In this document: one piece after another, positions 54,271-64,000 of the stretch
Position numbering within the stretch: the stretch's first letter is position 1
Layout of the letters: every line of letters begins with the position of its first letter
Origin: Serratia symbiotica
GTDB lineage: Bacteria; Pseudomonadota; Gammaproteobacteria; Enterobacterales; Enterobacteriaceae
Assembly: GCF_000821185.2 (NCBI RefSeq)
Contig: NZ_CP050855.1
Span: 1,426,001-1,490,000 of the forward strand
Direction of reading: 5' to 3'
Length of the DNA stretch: 64,000 nucleotides
The notes under the pieces: generated by a model
What the model was told of the DNA's origin: nothing
What the model saw: only the letters and a program-made list of their open reading frames with translations
Database searches by the model: none
Made by a program: the position numbers and the translations under genes

Positions 54271-54618
54271 TTACGGCTGGTAATCTTCATATTCCCAGGC
54301 AAAGACGCGGGAGAGCTTTTGCGCTATCTCCATCCAGTCGTTACCTTCGCACTGATCGATATAATCGGTGATGGTTTTGGTGATTTCATCCAGATCATAT
54401 TTACGTACCAGAAGCGTATGCCGCATCAGTTCCGGCAGCCAGTGGTGCTTACAGAGCCATTCCGGGGTGCAGACCCTTATATAAAAATAATTGCTTCCTG
54501 TTTCATTCACAGGGCCTATTGTCAGAGTTAATGACATAATAAAATTATCAATTTCTTCTGGAAAATAGACATCCAGATCGCATAAATCATTTCCCAATGT
54601 TTTTAATTCTGCTTTCAT
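54271..54618 (-). CDS. cdiI: CDI immunity protein, Imm8 family
   Basis: 115-residue immunity protein of the complete cdiA. Imm8 features: KAELKTLGNDLCDLDVYFPE, IRVCTPEWLCKHHWLPELMR, and a C-terminus identical in pattern to 33333. The ATG sits in an ATGA overlap with the cdiA stop, ensuring coupled synthesis. It protects the cell from the toxin tip of neighbouring siblings. Confidence 0.92.
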   Translation of the reverse strand: MKAELKTLGNDLCDLDVYFPEEIDNFIMSLTLTIGPVNETGSNYFYIRVCTPEWLCKHHWLPELMRHTLLVRKYDLDEITKTITDYIDQCEGNDWMEIAQKLSRVFAWEYEDYQP

Positions 54619-57600
54619 TTATTAATACTCATATGGCCATTACCAACGCGCACCCGCTCTCCGGTGGCTGGATTTATTTTGTATGTTTCAAAGTTGGCTT
54701 GCGTACCCGTTGGGTTTAAATGTACTGGAGCATTTGGTTTTGCATCAGGGTAACGGTATACCCTTAAACCATCAACACTAACCAACCCTTTTCCATCAGT
54801 TGTAGGTATTGCCCCATCACCAACCCAAATCTTACCAAGATGATCAGCTTCTGATACCGAACCTGAACCGACACCATAATTCAGTTTGCCATTGTCACCC
54901 TGAACTACTGCGGCCAGCCTCGGATCCTGCTTCGCAATATTATTCAGATTCTGCTGTACCAGTTCGTCTTTCAGCTTCGGATAAGTCGCTGCATTCTCCG
55001 CACCGCTGGTCACTTTACCGGTATTTGCGGCCGCTGATTCAGCTTTACCCGCAACCTTAGCAACAACCTTCTCAGTCAGTACCGCGCCACCTTTAACCAC
55101 CCCGGCACCGCCAGCCAGCAGCCCAGCGATATCCGTTACCAGCTTACCGCCTTCAACGCCCGCATTAAATGAGCCGCTGGCTCCGGCTTTCTGATACTCC
55201 GTTTCCATCCGATTGATGCGGTCAATGTAGGACTGCTTCACCGCATCCGATACGTTACCGAGCACATCTCCGCTGTTAAACAGCGATTTCAGGGCGTCAT
55301 AGGTTTCCTGCGGGCTGCTGGCCGTTTTCACGATGCTGTCCACAGCGTCATACAGCCCTGCCGGCACCCCGGCCACCATCCCCGCCGCAAAACTGCCGTC
55401 CTGCCCCAGGTCTATCGCCGTCCATTTCGCCTGCGCACCGGCTTTACAGGCCACGGTCTGGCAGTCAGCGATTTCTTTATCCTTCTGGGCCTGCTGTTTC
55501 TGGCTCAGATAGTTATTCTCCACCGCATTCTTACCTGCCTGTGCACCGGCTAATACATCGCTGGTGCTGTTACCCGTCACGCCCCCGGCAAGCCCTGCCG
55601 CCAGCGTTCCCAGCATACTGATCGTCTTTCTCTCGCTTTCGTTCAGATCGCTGACGTCACGCCCTGGATACAACTGCTTCATGACAAGCTGTGCCATCAG
55701 TTCGCCACTGACGGCACCCGCAGCCCCTGCCGCTGCATTGTTGCCACTGGCATAAGCGGTGACCGCACCCACTACCGCGTGGGCCATCGCTCGGCTGGCT
55801 TCGTTCGGGGCCAGTTTATGGATCTGCTCTGCCAGGTATGGCGCTACGGCACCACTCAGCGCCTGGGCCAGATTACCCCCTGCCAGCCCCTGGATCGCTG
55901 CCGTCGCCGCCTGAACGCCTTGCTGGATCGCGCTACCTGTACCCCATTGCGCTTGCGTGGCTTTGTAGGCGGAAGAACGGGTGAGTAACTTGTCATATGC
56001 CGCTCGCTCTTCTGCTGTCGCCTCCTTGCCCGGGGCCTTGATGCCTTTCGCCTCCAGTTCCGCTTTACCCGCCTTTGTGGCCAGGAGCTTGCCTTGCGTC
56101 GCCGCAATATCTATCGCCTGGCTGCCGATTTCCCCTATCAACTGCGCTTCACGCAGCCGGTTCTGCTCACGCTCCTTATCAAAGATTTTTTCCAGCCCCG
56201 GATTCGCATGCTCTACATCCCGGCTCAGCGCTTCTACATGCTGAACCTGCTTGTCTTTGTCGCGAATGGTAATCTTACCTTCACTCACCGCCGATTGTGT
56301 GGTCGAGCTGGCGCTGCCGTTGCCGTTCACCCCGGTCAGCACCCCGTTCGCCATGTTCCCTGCAAGCTGCCCGCCAACGCTACCGCCCGAGCTGATACCC
56401 ACGCCCTGGTGCTCCACCTGGTAATCAGCCTGGTTCTCGATTTGGCTGAAGCCCAAGGTGCCAGTATTGAGCTTATTCTTATCCGCACTGGCCGTCGAGC
56501 CGATCACCGCACCGTTCAACTGGCTATGCTTACCTACAGTGATATCAAACCCGCCTTTGCCGGCAAACACCCCTGTCTGTTCCTGCACGCTGCCGTAGGT
56601 GCTGTGCATTTTGTCACGGCTCAGATTGAGCGAACCACTGGCCGAACCAAAACCGATGCTACCGCCCGCGCTTACATTCTGCTGTTTCGAGTCGTAGTTG
56701 TCGCTATCGCGCTCGCTGGTCAATGTCAGGTTGTGGCCGACATTCATCGTCACTTTGTCGCCGCTCACCTGCGCACCCGTCAGGGTGGTGTCACGCCCAC
56801 TGGTGAGGTGCAGGTGGTTACCAGCGTTCACCGTGCTCTCGCTATGCACCAAGATGTTGCCACTTTCACTGCCCTGCTCCTTGTTGACGCTGGCATTCAG
56901 CGTCAGGCCATTTTTGCCCTGGCCGAAGTTCACGCCCACACCCACGGAACCGCCGTGGCTTTCGTTCTTGCCGTCCACCGTCTGGGTGTTCTGGGCAGAA
57001 TGCAGGTTGACGTCCCGCGCCGCATTCAGGTTGATATCCTTCCCGGCCTGTAACTGGCTGCCCTGGACGTTGATATCGGTGCCGGTTGCGTGAATGTTGA
57101 GATTGTTGCCCGCCGTCAGGCGGCTGCTCTGGCTCTGTGACTGGGTGGTGCTCTGCTCAGATTTCGACGACTGACTACCATACGACAGGTTTAGCCCTAT
57201 CACGCTGGTTTTTTCATCCCCAGCTTCGCGCAGTTGATTCGCCTGAACAGCCTGTACCCCGCTCAGTGCCGACTTCATCCCCTGCAACGCCGCCAGGCGA
57301 CCACTGCTTTCTTTGCTGGCCTGGTGAGCGCTGGAGACCGCCGCATTCACCGCGCTGCCCACTGTGCCGGACAGCGCCAGTGTCAGCCCACTCTGTTTCT
57401 GTTCCACCAGATGTTTCTGGATACTCGGGTTCTCGGCCGCCAGGATAGCCACTTCCTTGCCAGTCAGGTTGATATCTTTGGCTGCCAGCACCTCCGATCC
57501 TTGCACCGCCAGCTTATTACCCGCATTCAGGGTGACATTACCCTGGGTGCTGCCCACCGTGCTGCCGATGCTGCTCTGAGATTTACCGTCGTCAGTGGTT

Positions 57601-60600
57601 TTGACACTGCTGGTACCATAACTAAAGCCTATACCACCAGTGCCGGACAAGCCGCTTTTTTTCTCCTGTAGCTGGTGAGTTTCTTCACGCTGTTCGCGGG
57701 CGGCTTGCAGATTCAAGTTGTTGCCTGCGCTCAGGGTGACATCCTGGGTGGCGACCACGCTGCTGCCACTCAGCGTCAGGTCGTGTCCGGCCTGCATTTT
57801 TACACTGTCGCCACTCAACTGGCTGCTCGTGGCGGTTTGCTGGCTAAGGGTATCCCGTGATTCGGTGGTCGTTTTGGAAAGCAGGCCGCTGCTGCCAGTA
57901 GCTTTGTAGTGCTGATCCAGTGTGGCGGTGTCATTGCCATGCTGAATGTTGGTATCGTTACCTGCTAACACCCCAAGCTGTTGCCCAGCAGAGAGCTTGC
58001 CAGCGGTGATATTCACGTCGTGTCCAGCGCCCAGTTGCACGTTACCCGCGCCGACAACTTCACTGCCGAGCTGCTGGCTACTGGCATGGTGCTGCCAGTT
58101 GTCACCCCAGTTGAGGTTGTCCTTGCTGCCAGTGGTAACGGTATTTAGGTTCAGATCGCGCCTGGCGGCAAGGGTAGTGCTGCCGCCTTCACCGCTGTTG
58201 ACCACCTGCGCCGCCGTCAGATTCACATCCCGCCCGGCTTGCAACGCCAGCGTGCCGTCTGCTTTCTGCACATACAGCCCGGCGACGCGATCCAGCGTGT
58301 TACGCGCAAAATCGCCCCCGGCGCTCTCGGCACTGCGGGTGGTGGTGGTGGCGTTGATATCCCGCCCGGCGGTGGCCGCCAGGCTCTGTTGACCGGCGAT
58401 AACTCCACCAACATTATTGATATCGGTACGCGCTTTCAGGGCCACATCGTTACCCTGGATCAACCCGCCCAGGTTATTGATGTTCTCCGCCAGGATCTGC
58501 GTACTCTGCTGGCCGTTGATGCGCCCGCTGTTGGTCAGATCGCCGCTCAACTTCAAACCGACATTTTTCCCTGCCAACAGCGCACCGCTGCCGTCCAGGT
58601 CACCCGCCTTGACGGTGGCATACACCTGTGGCACCAGCACCTGTTGGGTGCTGCCGTCCGGCAGCGTCACCGTTTTGGCCACCAGCCAGACGATATCGCC
58701 ACTGAGCAGCGCCATCTGTTCGGCAGTGAGCGCCACACCCAGGGTTAGGTTGTATTTCTTGCCGAATTCCACCCCGCTGTTCATCAGGGCCTTGTACTGT
58801 TCTTCGTCACTCTGGAAACCGGCCAGGTAGCGACTGCCCGTCAGGGCGATCACTTGCTCACGGATCAGTCGTTGTTCGTAATAACCATCCCCCAGCCGTT
58901 TCAGTACGTTGTCCGGGTCGGTGGTAAGAGCCTGCATCATGTAATCCGAACCCAGCCACTGTTTCTGGTTGGTGAAGCGCGGATCGGTTTCCACCAGGTA
59001 GTGGCTGCTTTGCGGATGGGTCTGGAACAGGCTGTTGTCTGGCAGGTGAGTGTTCGGCCCGACCAGGCGCACCACCTTGCCCGAACCCCCAAGGCTCACC
59101 TCGAAGGTTTTACCCGCAGGCAGGGTAATGGCCCCCGGCACGACTGGCAGCAGATTGCCCGCGACCGGCCCGGCAATCGATCCGTTCGTCAGAGGATCCG
59201 CGCCTTGGATATCACCATTGATCTCGGCCTTCCGCTGACCCTCGATCACCCGATTGCTACCTTGTCCTTGAGTGTATTCCAGCAGTGAACTCAGCTTCAG
59301 AGTGATCCCCTGGATCACCGTCGGTGGCTGGTAATCGGTTGTGTCCGATTTGCCTTCATCCGCACCTTTATGGTGTTCACGCCAATAGTTGATGGCATTA
59401 CCCACGTCGCTGATCTGACGGTTGGCTGCCACCTCAACGTTATCCAGCGACCCGGCCTGCAACGCCAGTGACCCGCCCGCGATAATCTGGCTCTTGTCAT
59501 TAAGTACGCTGTTGGCATTGATGCCAAGATTGCCCCCGGCAATGATTTTGCCCGGGTCGCTCTCTTTGACGCGATCTTCGGTGATGGTGCGCAGATAGTC
59601 GTAATGGGTAAAACCATCAGCGTCGCTGGTGCCGCAGATCACCCCTTCAATACACAGAATGTTAACTTCAGACTGGTAGATGTAGATGCGGTAGTCTTTG
59701 TCGCTATAGCGCACGCCATTATTGAGGTATGCCACTTCGTATTCGGAAATGTGCTCCTGGGAAACCAGTACGTTTTTTTCCACCGAGAAATGATCATTAA
59801 TATTGTTGATTTTCCCGATGTTGAGCGCCATATCCCCGGCGGACTCGAAAGTCGCACTGTGGTTGTTGAGCACACCGCCCTGGCCGATGGCCTGATAATC
59901 GCCATTTAGGGTACCGCCAATCGCCAACGCCCCATTGCTGAAAACCAGCGCATGGTCACGGTTATTCAAGGTACCGACACCGAGATCCAGCCGTTGTCGG
60001 GCAGCGATGGTGGCGGCTTGGCCGTTTTCCGCCAGGTTGTTCAGCGTCCCAGCCCCTATCGCCAGCGCATCGCCGTAAATGCGACCACTGCCGATATTGC
60101 TGACGGTAGCCCCGTTAATCCGGGTATAAAAACCGTCAATCAGGCCGTAGTTGGTCAGGGTCTGGGTTGCCGTTACCTGCGTGGTACCCGCGCTGATTTC
60201 AGCAGTGGCACTGTTGAGCAGATTAGTGGCCGTCAGATCCAGTTGATTGCCTGCCTGGATCAGTGATTGGTTGCGCAGATTGCCCTGGGTGGTCAAGCTC
60301 AGGTCATGGTTCGCCTGGACTGACCCGGTGTTGAAGAAGTCCTGTGTCAGGGTGAGCGACATGTCCCCCAGCGACAGCAGCGAACCATCCCCGGTCAGAG
60401 TACCGCTGTTGAGAGTCAGTTGCTGACCCGCTTCCATGGCACCGGCGCTGTTGATGACCTGCTGAGCCTGGGTTTGCAGGCGGTTCTGCGCACTCAACAG
60501 TCCTGAGGTGTTGTTCAGATTACCGCTGAGATTGAGCATTAGCGCATCATCGACGCGCAGCGCACCCCGGTTGTTATCGACATCCACCGCATTCAGCATC

Positions 60601-63600
60601 AGGCTGCCGCCCTGGATACCACTTTGTGCGCCGAGGGTATTCTGGTTTAGGATGGTGGCGGCGTTCAGGGTGACATTCAGCGCCCCCTGGATCCGCCCGG
60701 CCCTGTTATCGATCACCGCCTGGGCGGCGTTAAGCGTCATATTGCCCAGCGCCTGGAGCTGCCCCTGCTGGCTGTTGATTTGGCTGGCGGTGAGATCCAA
60801 TGTGCCTTTGCTGAACAGGTTGCCTTGCTGACTGTTATCGAACACGGTGGTATTAAGTGACATCGCCCCGCCGGAAGCCAGCAGCCCCTGCTGGTTGTTC
60901 ACATCGGCGGTGGCCAGCGACAGGTCACGCTGCGCACTCAGGGTGCCGTTCTGGTTATCGAGTGCATAACCCTGGGTATTCCACTGTAGCGTCTGGCCGG
61001 ACTGCAACGTCCCCCAGGCGTTATTCAGCGCCTGCGTCACGGCATGGATACTGCCGAGCGCCACAATCTGGCCTTCCCGATTATCGACTGCCCCAGCAAT
61101 GAGCGTTAGTTGCTGGTTGCTGATAAGCACCCCCTGCTGGTTATCCCATGCGCCGGTTTTCAGCGTCAGATTGCCCTGGCTGGTGATCTTGCCTTGGTCG
61201 CCACTGTGGGCGTTACTGAGTTTCCCACCCTGGGTATCGATCAGCAAATCAGCGGCACTTTGCAGCAGGCCCCCATCATCGTTGAGCAGGCCGGTGTTCA
61301 GCAGTGACAGGTTACTGAGAGAGGCTAGTTGACCGCCACGGTTATCCAGTAACCCGGTGTGTAACGCGGTGTTACCGCTACCGACCAGCTTGCCCCGCCG
61401 GTTATCCAGCGCGCCACTGGAGAGCGACAGCGCCCCTGTTGCCCCAATCAATCCACTGGCTGAGTTGTCTATCGTCTGGCTGTGGGTGTTCAGTGTCAGC
61501 GCTGCGCCGGACTGCACGCTGCCTGCCTGGTTGTTGAGGGCGCCGCTACTGAGCATCAGTCCGTTATCTGCCACGATCTTGCCTGCGGCATTATTGATAG
61601 TGCCGGTTTGGGCATTCAGGGTGTTGGCCGCAATCTGACCATGGCTATTGTCGAGGTTCCCGGTCAAAAGCTGTATATCACCTGCGCTAACCATACCGCC
61701 CTGTGCGCCGCTGTTGCGGTTCAGCACTTCGGCACCGCGACTGTCGAGACTCAACGTGGAACCGCCCTGCATCAGCCCACCGGTGTTATCCACCGCTCCG
61801 CTGAGCGAGGTCAAACGGCCATCGGCGGCAATCAGGCCGTCCCGGTTGTTCAGCGCACCGTTAAGCGTCAGCGTCAGATCGTGTTTATCGGCGGCAATCA
61901 GTTGGCCCTGCTGGTTATTGAGTGTTCCGGCAGTCAGCGATAACGCCCCGTTGGAGAAGATTTTCCCATGCAGATTGTCGAACAGGTCGGTGACGTTCAG
62001 GTTCAGCGTGCCACTGCCGGTCTGGGTCATCTGCCCGTCCCGGTGCGACAGGCTACCGGCGTTGAGGGTAATATTTCCCGCCTGGGTGGTGGTGTTATCC
62101 AGTTGCAACCGGGTACCGCTGAGCGCCAGACTGCCGTTGGACAGTACCGCACCCTTATCACCGTTCATCTGTGCTGCCTGGATGACCAGCGTACCGTCAC
62201 CAGCATGCACAATGGTGCCCTGCTGGTTGTTGAGGTTGGCGGTAATGAGCGTCAGGTTTTTGCTATTGCTGGCAATCGTACCCGCTCGGTTGTTGATACC
62301 CCCGGCGTGGCTTAGCATCAGGTCTTGCTGGCCAAGCTGCTGCACCGTGCCCTGCTGGTTGGACAGTGCTTTGGCGGTCAGTGAAAGCTGGTCAGCACTG
62401 AGTTTGCCGCCGTCGTTATTGAGCATCCCGCCAGTACGCGCAGCGAGTGTCTGGGTCGCTGCCAGATTGGCCCTGGCGGTGCGAATATCGCTTACCGTGG
62501 CCTGAAGATCGATATTGTTGCCATAGGTCTGGCTGCCGCTGAAATCCAGCGCCGTGCCGCTGGCCGACAGATGGCCCGCCGCCGAGTTCTGGCCATTGGC
62601 GGTGAGCTGCCCCTGGCTGTTCAGCGTCAGATTGCCACTGGTGCCAAGTTTGCCATCACTGGCCATGCCTGCCGCCAGCACTCCTTGTGCAGTGCTGTTG
62701 AGGGTGGCAGAAGTCAGCGTGGTGTTTTGCGCTGCCGCGATGATCCCGCTGTTGGTCAGTGCGCCACGGCTCTGAACCTGGGTATCTGTTCCAGCGTACA
62801 GTTTACCGCTGTTATTGATATCCCCGGTGGTCGTCACCTGGATTGTCTGAGAGGCCGTCATCGCTCCGCTGTTGGTGAGGGTACCGTCAGCGTTGACCAC
62901 CACATCACCGGCGATGGCATTGAGCACCCCAGCGTTGTGCACGCCCACCCCAGTCTCGGTGCCGCGCAGCAGGATTTTATTGGCATACATTCCGCCCAGT
63001 TGGGACACATCCACAGCGACATACGGGCGGGGGCTGCCGTCGGTGGTTTTAGCGCTGACCGACTGATGTGCGGCATCCACGCTGTTGCGTCCGGTGGTTA
63101 CTGCCAGGTCATTGGCCCACACCCCAGCATTGATTCTGACCGAGCGGGCGATCAGGTCGGTGTGATCTTGCAGGCTGCTGTCCAGCCCGTTGCCTTGCAC
63201 CACAATCTCGCCGCGTTCGACGTTGTAACCCGTCAGTTGGCCGTTCAGCATCTGCGCCTGGCCGGTGGTCAGGGTGGCGCGGTTGGCGTTGATAAAACCG
63301 CAGCCGCTACAGGTGATACCTGCCGGGTTGGCGATCACCACCTGAGCTTTCTGGCCGGCCACTTCGATAAAGCCGTTTAGCTGGCTTGGATCGCGGGCGT
63401 TAACCTCATTGAGGATCACTTTGGCTTCACCCTTCGCCAACCAGGGATTGGCGGTGATCATCCCGGCGATCTGGGTCTGGGAATTGAGGGCACTGTTGTT
63501 GAGCACCACACCTTTGGCCTCAACGTCGAACTGGCTGTAGACGTTGCGGGAAACTCCCTCTGCACTGGGCGTCTGGATATTGACCTGCGGCGTGCCATTG

Positions 63601-63863
63601 GCACTGCTGATAATGGTCGGCTGCTGGTTGCCCGGCGCACTACCATCGGCAACGATCCCCGCCTGCACCGACTGGATGGCCCCGAGGGCCAGCAGCAACG
63701 CAAAGCACACGCCATGAACTTTACCGATCACCTGGCTGAGGGTGTGGCCGCTACCGGAGGGCGATGACGCGGCCCCCGCGCGGCCAGCCCCGGCGATATC
63801 GGGCACCACCATCAGCATGCCACGGGCGGTATTAAAAACGATGCGATAGAGATTCTTGTTCAC
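54615..63863 (-). CDS. cdiA: CDI adhesin-toxin CdiA
   Basis: 3082-residue two-partner-secretion exoprotein. GTG start with AAGGA upstream. Order: extended signal peptide (about 1-69, MNKNLYRIVFNTARGMLMVV ... IQSVQAG); TPS secretion domain (about 70-320, with NPWL and VIANPAGITCSGCGFINA); FHA-1 repeats rich in LxNxxGxL units (about 380-1340); receptor-binding/YP-like region (about 1350-1840); FHA-2 repeats (about 1850-2500); pretoxin with VENN at 2781; and a C-terminal toxin (last about 120 residues, YGVGSGSVSEADHLGKIWVG ... VRVGNGHMSI). The toxin activity is not known to me. Frame fully open. The cdiB transporter gene must lie beyond the right edge. Confidence 0.95.
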   Translation of the reverse strand: MNKNLYRIVFNTARGMLMVVPDIAGAGRAGAASSPSGSGHTLSQVIGKVHGVCFALLLALGAIQSVQAGIVADGSAPGNQQPTIISSANGTPQVNIQTPSAEGVSRNVYSQFDVEAKGVVLNNSALNSQTQIAGMITANPWLAKGEAKVILNEVNARDPSQLNGFIEVAGQKAQVVIANPAGITCSGCGFINANRATLTTGQAQMLNGQLTGYNVERGEIVVQGNGLDSSLQDHTDLIARSVRINAGVWANDLAVTTGRNSVDAAHQSVSAKTTDGSPRPYVAVDVSQLGGMYANKILLRGTETGVGVHNAGVLNAIAGDVVVNADGTLTNSGAMTASQTIQVTTTGDINNSGKLYAGTDTQVQSRGALTNSGIIAAAQNTTLTSATLNSTAQGVLAAGMASDGKLGTSGNLTLNSQGQLTANGQNSAAGHLSASGTALDFSGSQTYGNNIDLQATVSDIRTARANLAATQTLAARTGGMLNNDGGKLSADQLSLTAKALSNQQGTVQQLGQQDLMLSHAGGINNRAGTIASNSKNLTLITANLNNQQGTIVHAGDGTLVIQAAQMNGDKGAVLSNGSLALSGTRLQLDNTTTQAGNITLNAGSLSHRDGQMTQTGSGTLNLNVTDLFDNLHGKIFSNGALSLTAGTLNNQQGQLIAADKHDLTLTLNGALNNRDGLIAADGRLTSLSGAVDNTGGLMQGGSTLSLDSRGAEVLNRNSGAQGGMVSAGDIQLLTGNLDNSHGQIAANTLNAQTGTINNAAGKIVADNGLMLSSGALNNQAGSVQSGAALTLNTHSQTIDNSASGLIGATGALSLSSGALDNRRGKLVGSGNTALHTGLLDNRGGQLASLSNLSLLNTGLLNDDGGLLQSAADLLIDTQGGKLSNAHSGDQGKITSQGNLTLKTGAWDNQQGVLISNQQLTLIAGAVDNREGQIVALGSIHAVTQALNNAWGTLQSGQTLQWNTQGYALDNQNGTLSAQRDLSLATADVNNQQGLLASGGAMSLNTTVFDNSQQGNLFSKGTLDLTASQINSQQGQLQALGNMTLNAAQAVIDNRAGRIQGALNVTLNAATILNQNTLGAQSGIQGGSLMLNAVDVDNNRGALRVDDALMLNLSGNLNNTSGLLSAQNRLQTQAQQVINSAGAMEAGQQLTLNSGTLTGDGSLLSLGDMSLTLTQDFFNTGSVQANHDLSLTTQGNLRNQSLIQAGNQLDLTATNLLNSATAEISAGTTQVTATQTLTNYGLIDGFYTRINGATVSNIGSGRIYGDALAIGAGTLNNLAENGQAATIAARQRLDLGVGTLNNRDHALVFSNGALAIGGTLNGDYQAIGQGGVLNNHSATFESAGDMALNIGKINNINDHFSVEKNVLVSQEHISEYEVAYLNNGVRYSDKDYRIYIYQSEVNILCIEGVICGTSDADGFTHYDYLRTITEDRVKESDPGKIIAGGNLGINANSVLNDKSQIIAGGSLALQAGSLDNVEVAANRQISDVGNAINYWREHHKGADEGKSDTTDYQPPTVIQGITLKLSSLLEYTQGQGSNRVIEGQRKAEINGDIQGADPLTNGSIAGPVAGNLLPVVPGAITLPAGKTFEVSLGGSGKVVRLVGPNTHLPDNSLFQTHPQSSHYLVETDPRFTNQKQWLGSDYMMQALTTDPDNVLKRLGDGYYEQRLIREQVIALTGSRYLAGFQSDEEQYKALMNSGVEFGKKYNLTLGVALTAEQMALLSGDIVWLVAKTVTLPDGSTQQVLVPQVYATVKAGDLDGSGALLAGKNVGLKLSGDLTNSGRINGQQSTQILAENINNLGGLIQGNDVALKARTDINNVGGVIAGQQSLAATAGRDINATTTTRSAESAGGDFARNTLDRVAGLYVQKADGTLALQAGRDVNLTAAQVVNSGEGGSTTLAARRDLNLNTVTTGSKDNLNWGDNWQHHASSQQLGSEVVGAGNVQLGAGHDVNITAGKLSAGQQLGVLAGNDTNIQHGNDTATLDQHYKATGSSGLLSKTTTESRDTLSQQTATSSQLSGDSVKMQAGHDLTLSGSSVVATQDVTLSAGNNLNLQAAREQREETHQLQEKKSGLSGTGGIGFSYGTSSVKTTDDGKSQSSIGSTVGSTQGNVTLNAGNKLAVQGSEVLAAKDINLTGKEVAILAAENPSIQKHLVEQKQSGLTLALSGTVGSAVNAAVSSAHQASKESSGRLAALQGMKSALSGVQAVQANQLREAGDEKTSVIGLNLSYGSQSSKSEQSTTQSQSQSSRLTAGNNLNIHATGTDINVQGSQLQAGKDINLNAARDVNLHSAQNTQTVDGKNESHGGSVGVGVNFGQGKNGLTLNASVNKEQGSESGNILVHSESTVNAGNHLHLTSGRDTTLTGAQVSGDKVTMNVGHNLTLTSERDSDNYDSKQQNVSAGGSIGFGSASGSLNLSRDKMHSTYGSVQEQTGVFAGKGGFDITVGKHSQLNGAVIGSTASADKNKLNTGTLGFSQIENQADYQVEHQGVGISSGGSVGGQLAGNMANGVLTGVNGNGSASSTTQSAVSEGKITIRDKDKQVQHVEALSRDVEHANPGLEKIFDKEREQNRLREAQLIGEIGSQAIDIAATQGKLLATKAGKAELEAKGIKAPGKEATAEERAAYDKLLTRSSAYKATQAQWGTGSAIQQGVQAATAAIQGLAGGNLAQALSGAVAPYLAEQIHKLAPNEASRAMAHAVVGAVTAYASGNNAAAGAAGAVSGELMAQLVMKQLYPGRDVSDLNESERKTISMLGTLAAGLAGGVTGNSTSDVLAGAQAGKNAVENNYLSQKQQAQKDKEIADCQTVACKAGAQAKWTAIDLGQDGSFAAGMVAGVPAGLYDAVDSIVKTASSPQETYDALKSLFNSGDVLGNVSDAVKQSYIDRINRMETEYQKAGASGSFNAGVEGGKLVTDIAGLLAGGAGVVKGGAVLTEKVVAKVAGKAESAAANTGKVTSGAENAATYPKLKDELVQQNLNNIAKQDPRLAAVVQGDNGKLNYGVGSGSVSEADHLGKIWVGDGAIPTTDGKGLVSVDGLRVYRYPDAKPNAPVHLNPTGTQANFETYKINPATGERVRVGNGHMSINK

Positions 63864-64000
63864 GGTAACATCCTTGACCGGTCTTGCGGGTATTCGGGAA
63901 GAGAAACAGATAATGGGTGGGCCATACGCCAGGCGCGGGCTTGTTGGTGGCTGACCTGGTCACCTTTGAAATTCATCACGCGTTTACCGCGTTGTGCTCC
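63860..64000 (-). CDS. cdiC: CdiC/HlyC-like lysine acyltransferase, 3' end
   Basis: Open frame from the right window edge to TGA 63862-63860, overlapping the cdiA GTG start (GTGA). The 46 visible residues contain GKRVMNFKGDQVSHQQARAW, which matches the C-terminal G-K-x-V-x-x-F-x-G motif of HlyC/RtxC toxin-activating acyltransferases. Such genes occur next to some cdiA genes and would acylate CdiA before secretion. The catalytic His/Asp lie outside the window, so the call rests on a short tail and on position. Confidence 0.6.
   Translation of the reverse strand, partial: GAQRGKRVMNFKGDQVSHQQARAWRMAHPLSVSLPEYPQDRSRMLP

Noticed and set aside
30403..54618. Rhs or type VI effector array
   Set aside because: No YD repeats or PAAR/VgrG partners; VENN motifs, TPS-type cdiA and CdiI families point to CDI.
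56094..57053. Rightward frame of 319 codons inside cdiA
   Set aside because: Shadow of the FHA-2 repeats; many similar antisense frames occur across cdiA.

Overview
The window comes from an enterobacterial chromosome, most likely Serratia or a close relative (Yersiniaceae). The pgsA-uvrC-uvrY-yecF backbone and the Gly/Cys/Leu tRNA cluster are in enterobacterial order. A dispersed repeat of a type I associate with Serratia/Yersinia lies near 25 kb, and the 54-64 kb adhesin looks Serratia-like. Genus is inferred from protein similarity recalled from memory; Serratia symbiotica would fit the many insertion sequences and broken genes, but I cannot prove it.

1-20.3 kb: the late half of a P2-like (Peduovirus-type) prophage. 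It holds Q and P leftward, then O N M L X, holin, SAR endolysin, nested spanins lysB/lysC, R S, V W J I H, an unknown 74-aa gene, FI FII E(E') T U D and ogr, all apparently intact. Three TGT-N12-ACA Ogr boxes sit in front of the late operons. The prophage ends beside a tRNA-Leu gene. The int/C/cox/A half and the left att site lie outside the window.

20.3-24.8 kb: host backbone. tRNA-Leu(UAA), tRNA-Cys(GCA) and tRNA-Gly(GCC) follow pgsA, then uvrC overlaps uvrY, and yecF is divergent. sdiA, normally next to yecF, is not seen.

24.8-30.4 kb: a decayed zone with a dispersed repeat, a KilAC-like fragment, an IS3 remnant, XRE and SymE remnants, two halves of IS256-type transposase, an IS481-type element with a broken transposase, a ParDE pair and a primase remnant.

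30.4-64 kb: a contact-dependent growth inhibition (CDI) island, read leftward from an acyltransferase-like gene (cdiC, partial), a 3082-codon cdiA and its Imm8-type cdiI. Behind it is an array of orphan CdiA-CT/CdiI pairs with at least five toxin/immunity combinations. Full units have one plan, read leftward: convergent symE and XRE regulator, divergent CHC2/TOPRIM primase-ATPase, tyrosine recombinase, a palindrome-rich leader with two dif-like sites, a secretion-signal-like stub, VENN-toxin, immunity gene, and a bidirectional terminator shared with the next symE. Two units carry an apparently perfect 5.4-kb direct repeat. Other units are shortened by deletions, and two carry a toxin-antitoxin pair in the slot between recombinase and leader. 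Two copies of an IS4-type element sit in the loop of the shared terminator.

The strongest candidate for a little-described system is this repeating recombinase-primase-XRE-SymE unit with dif-like sites, which appears to carry and multiply orphan CDI toxin/immunity modules behind cdiA. The two full-length recombinases have lost the first catalytic arginine through paired frameshifts, so the array may now be immobile.
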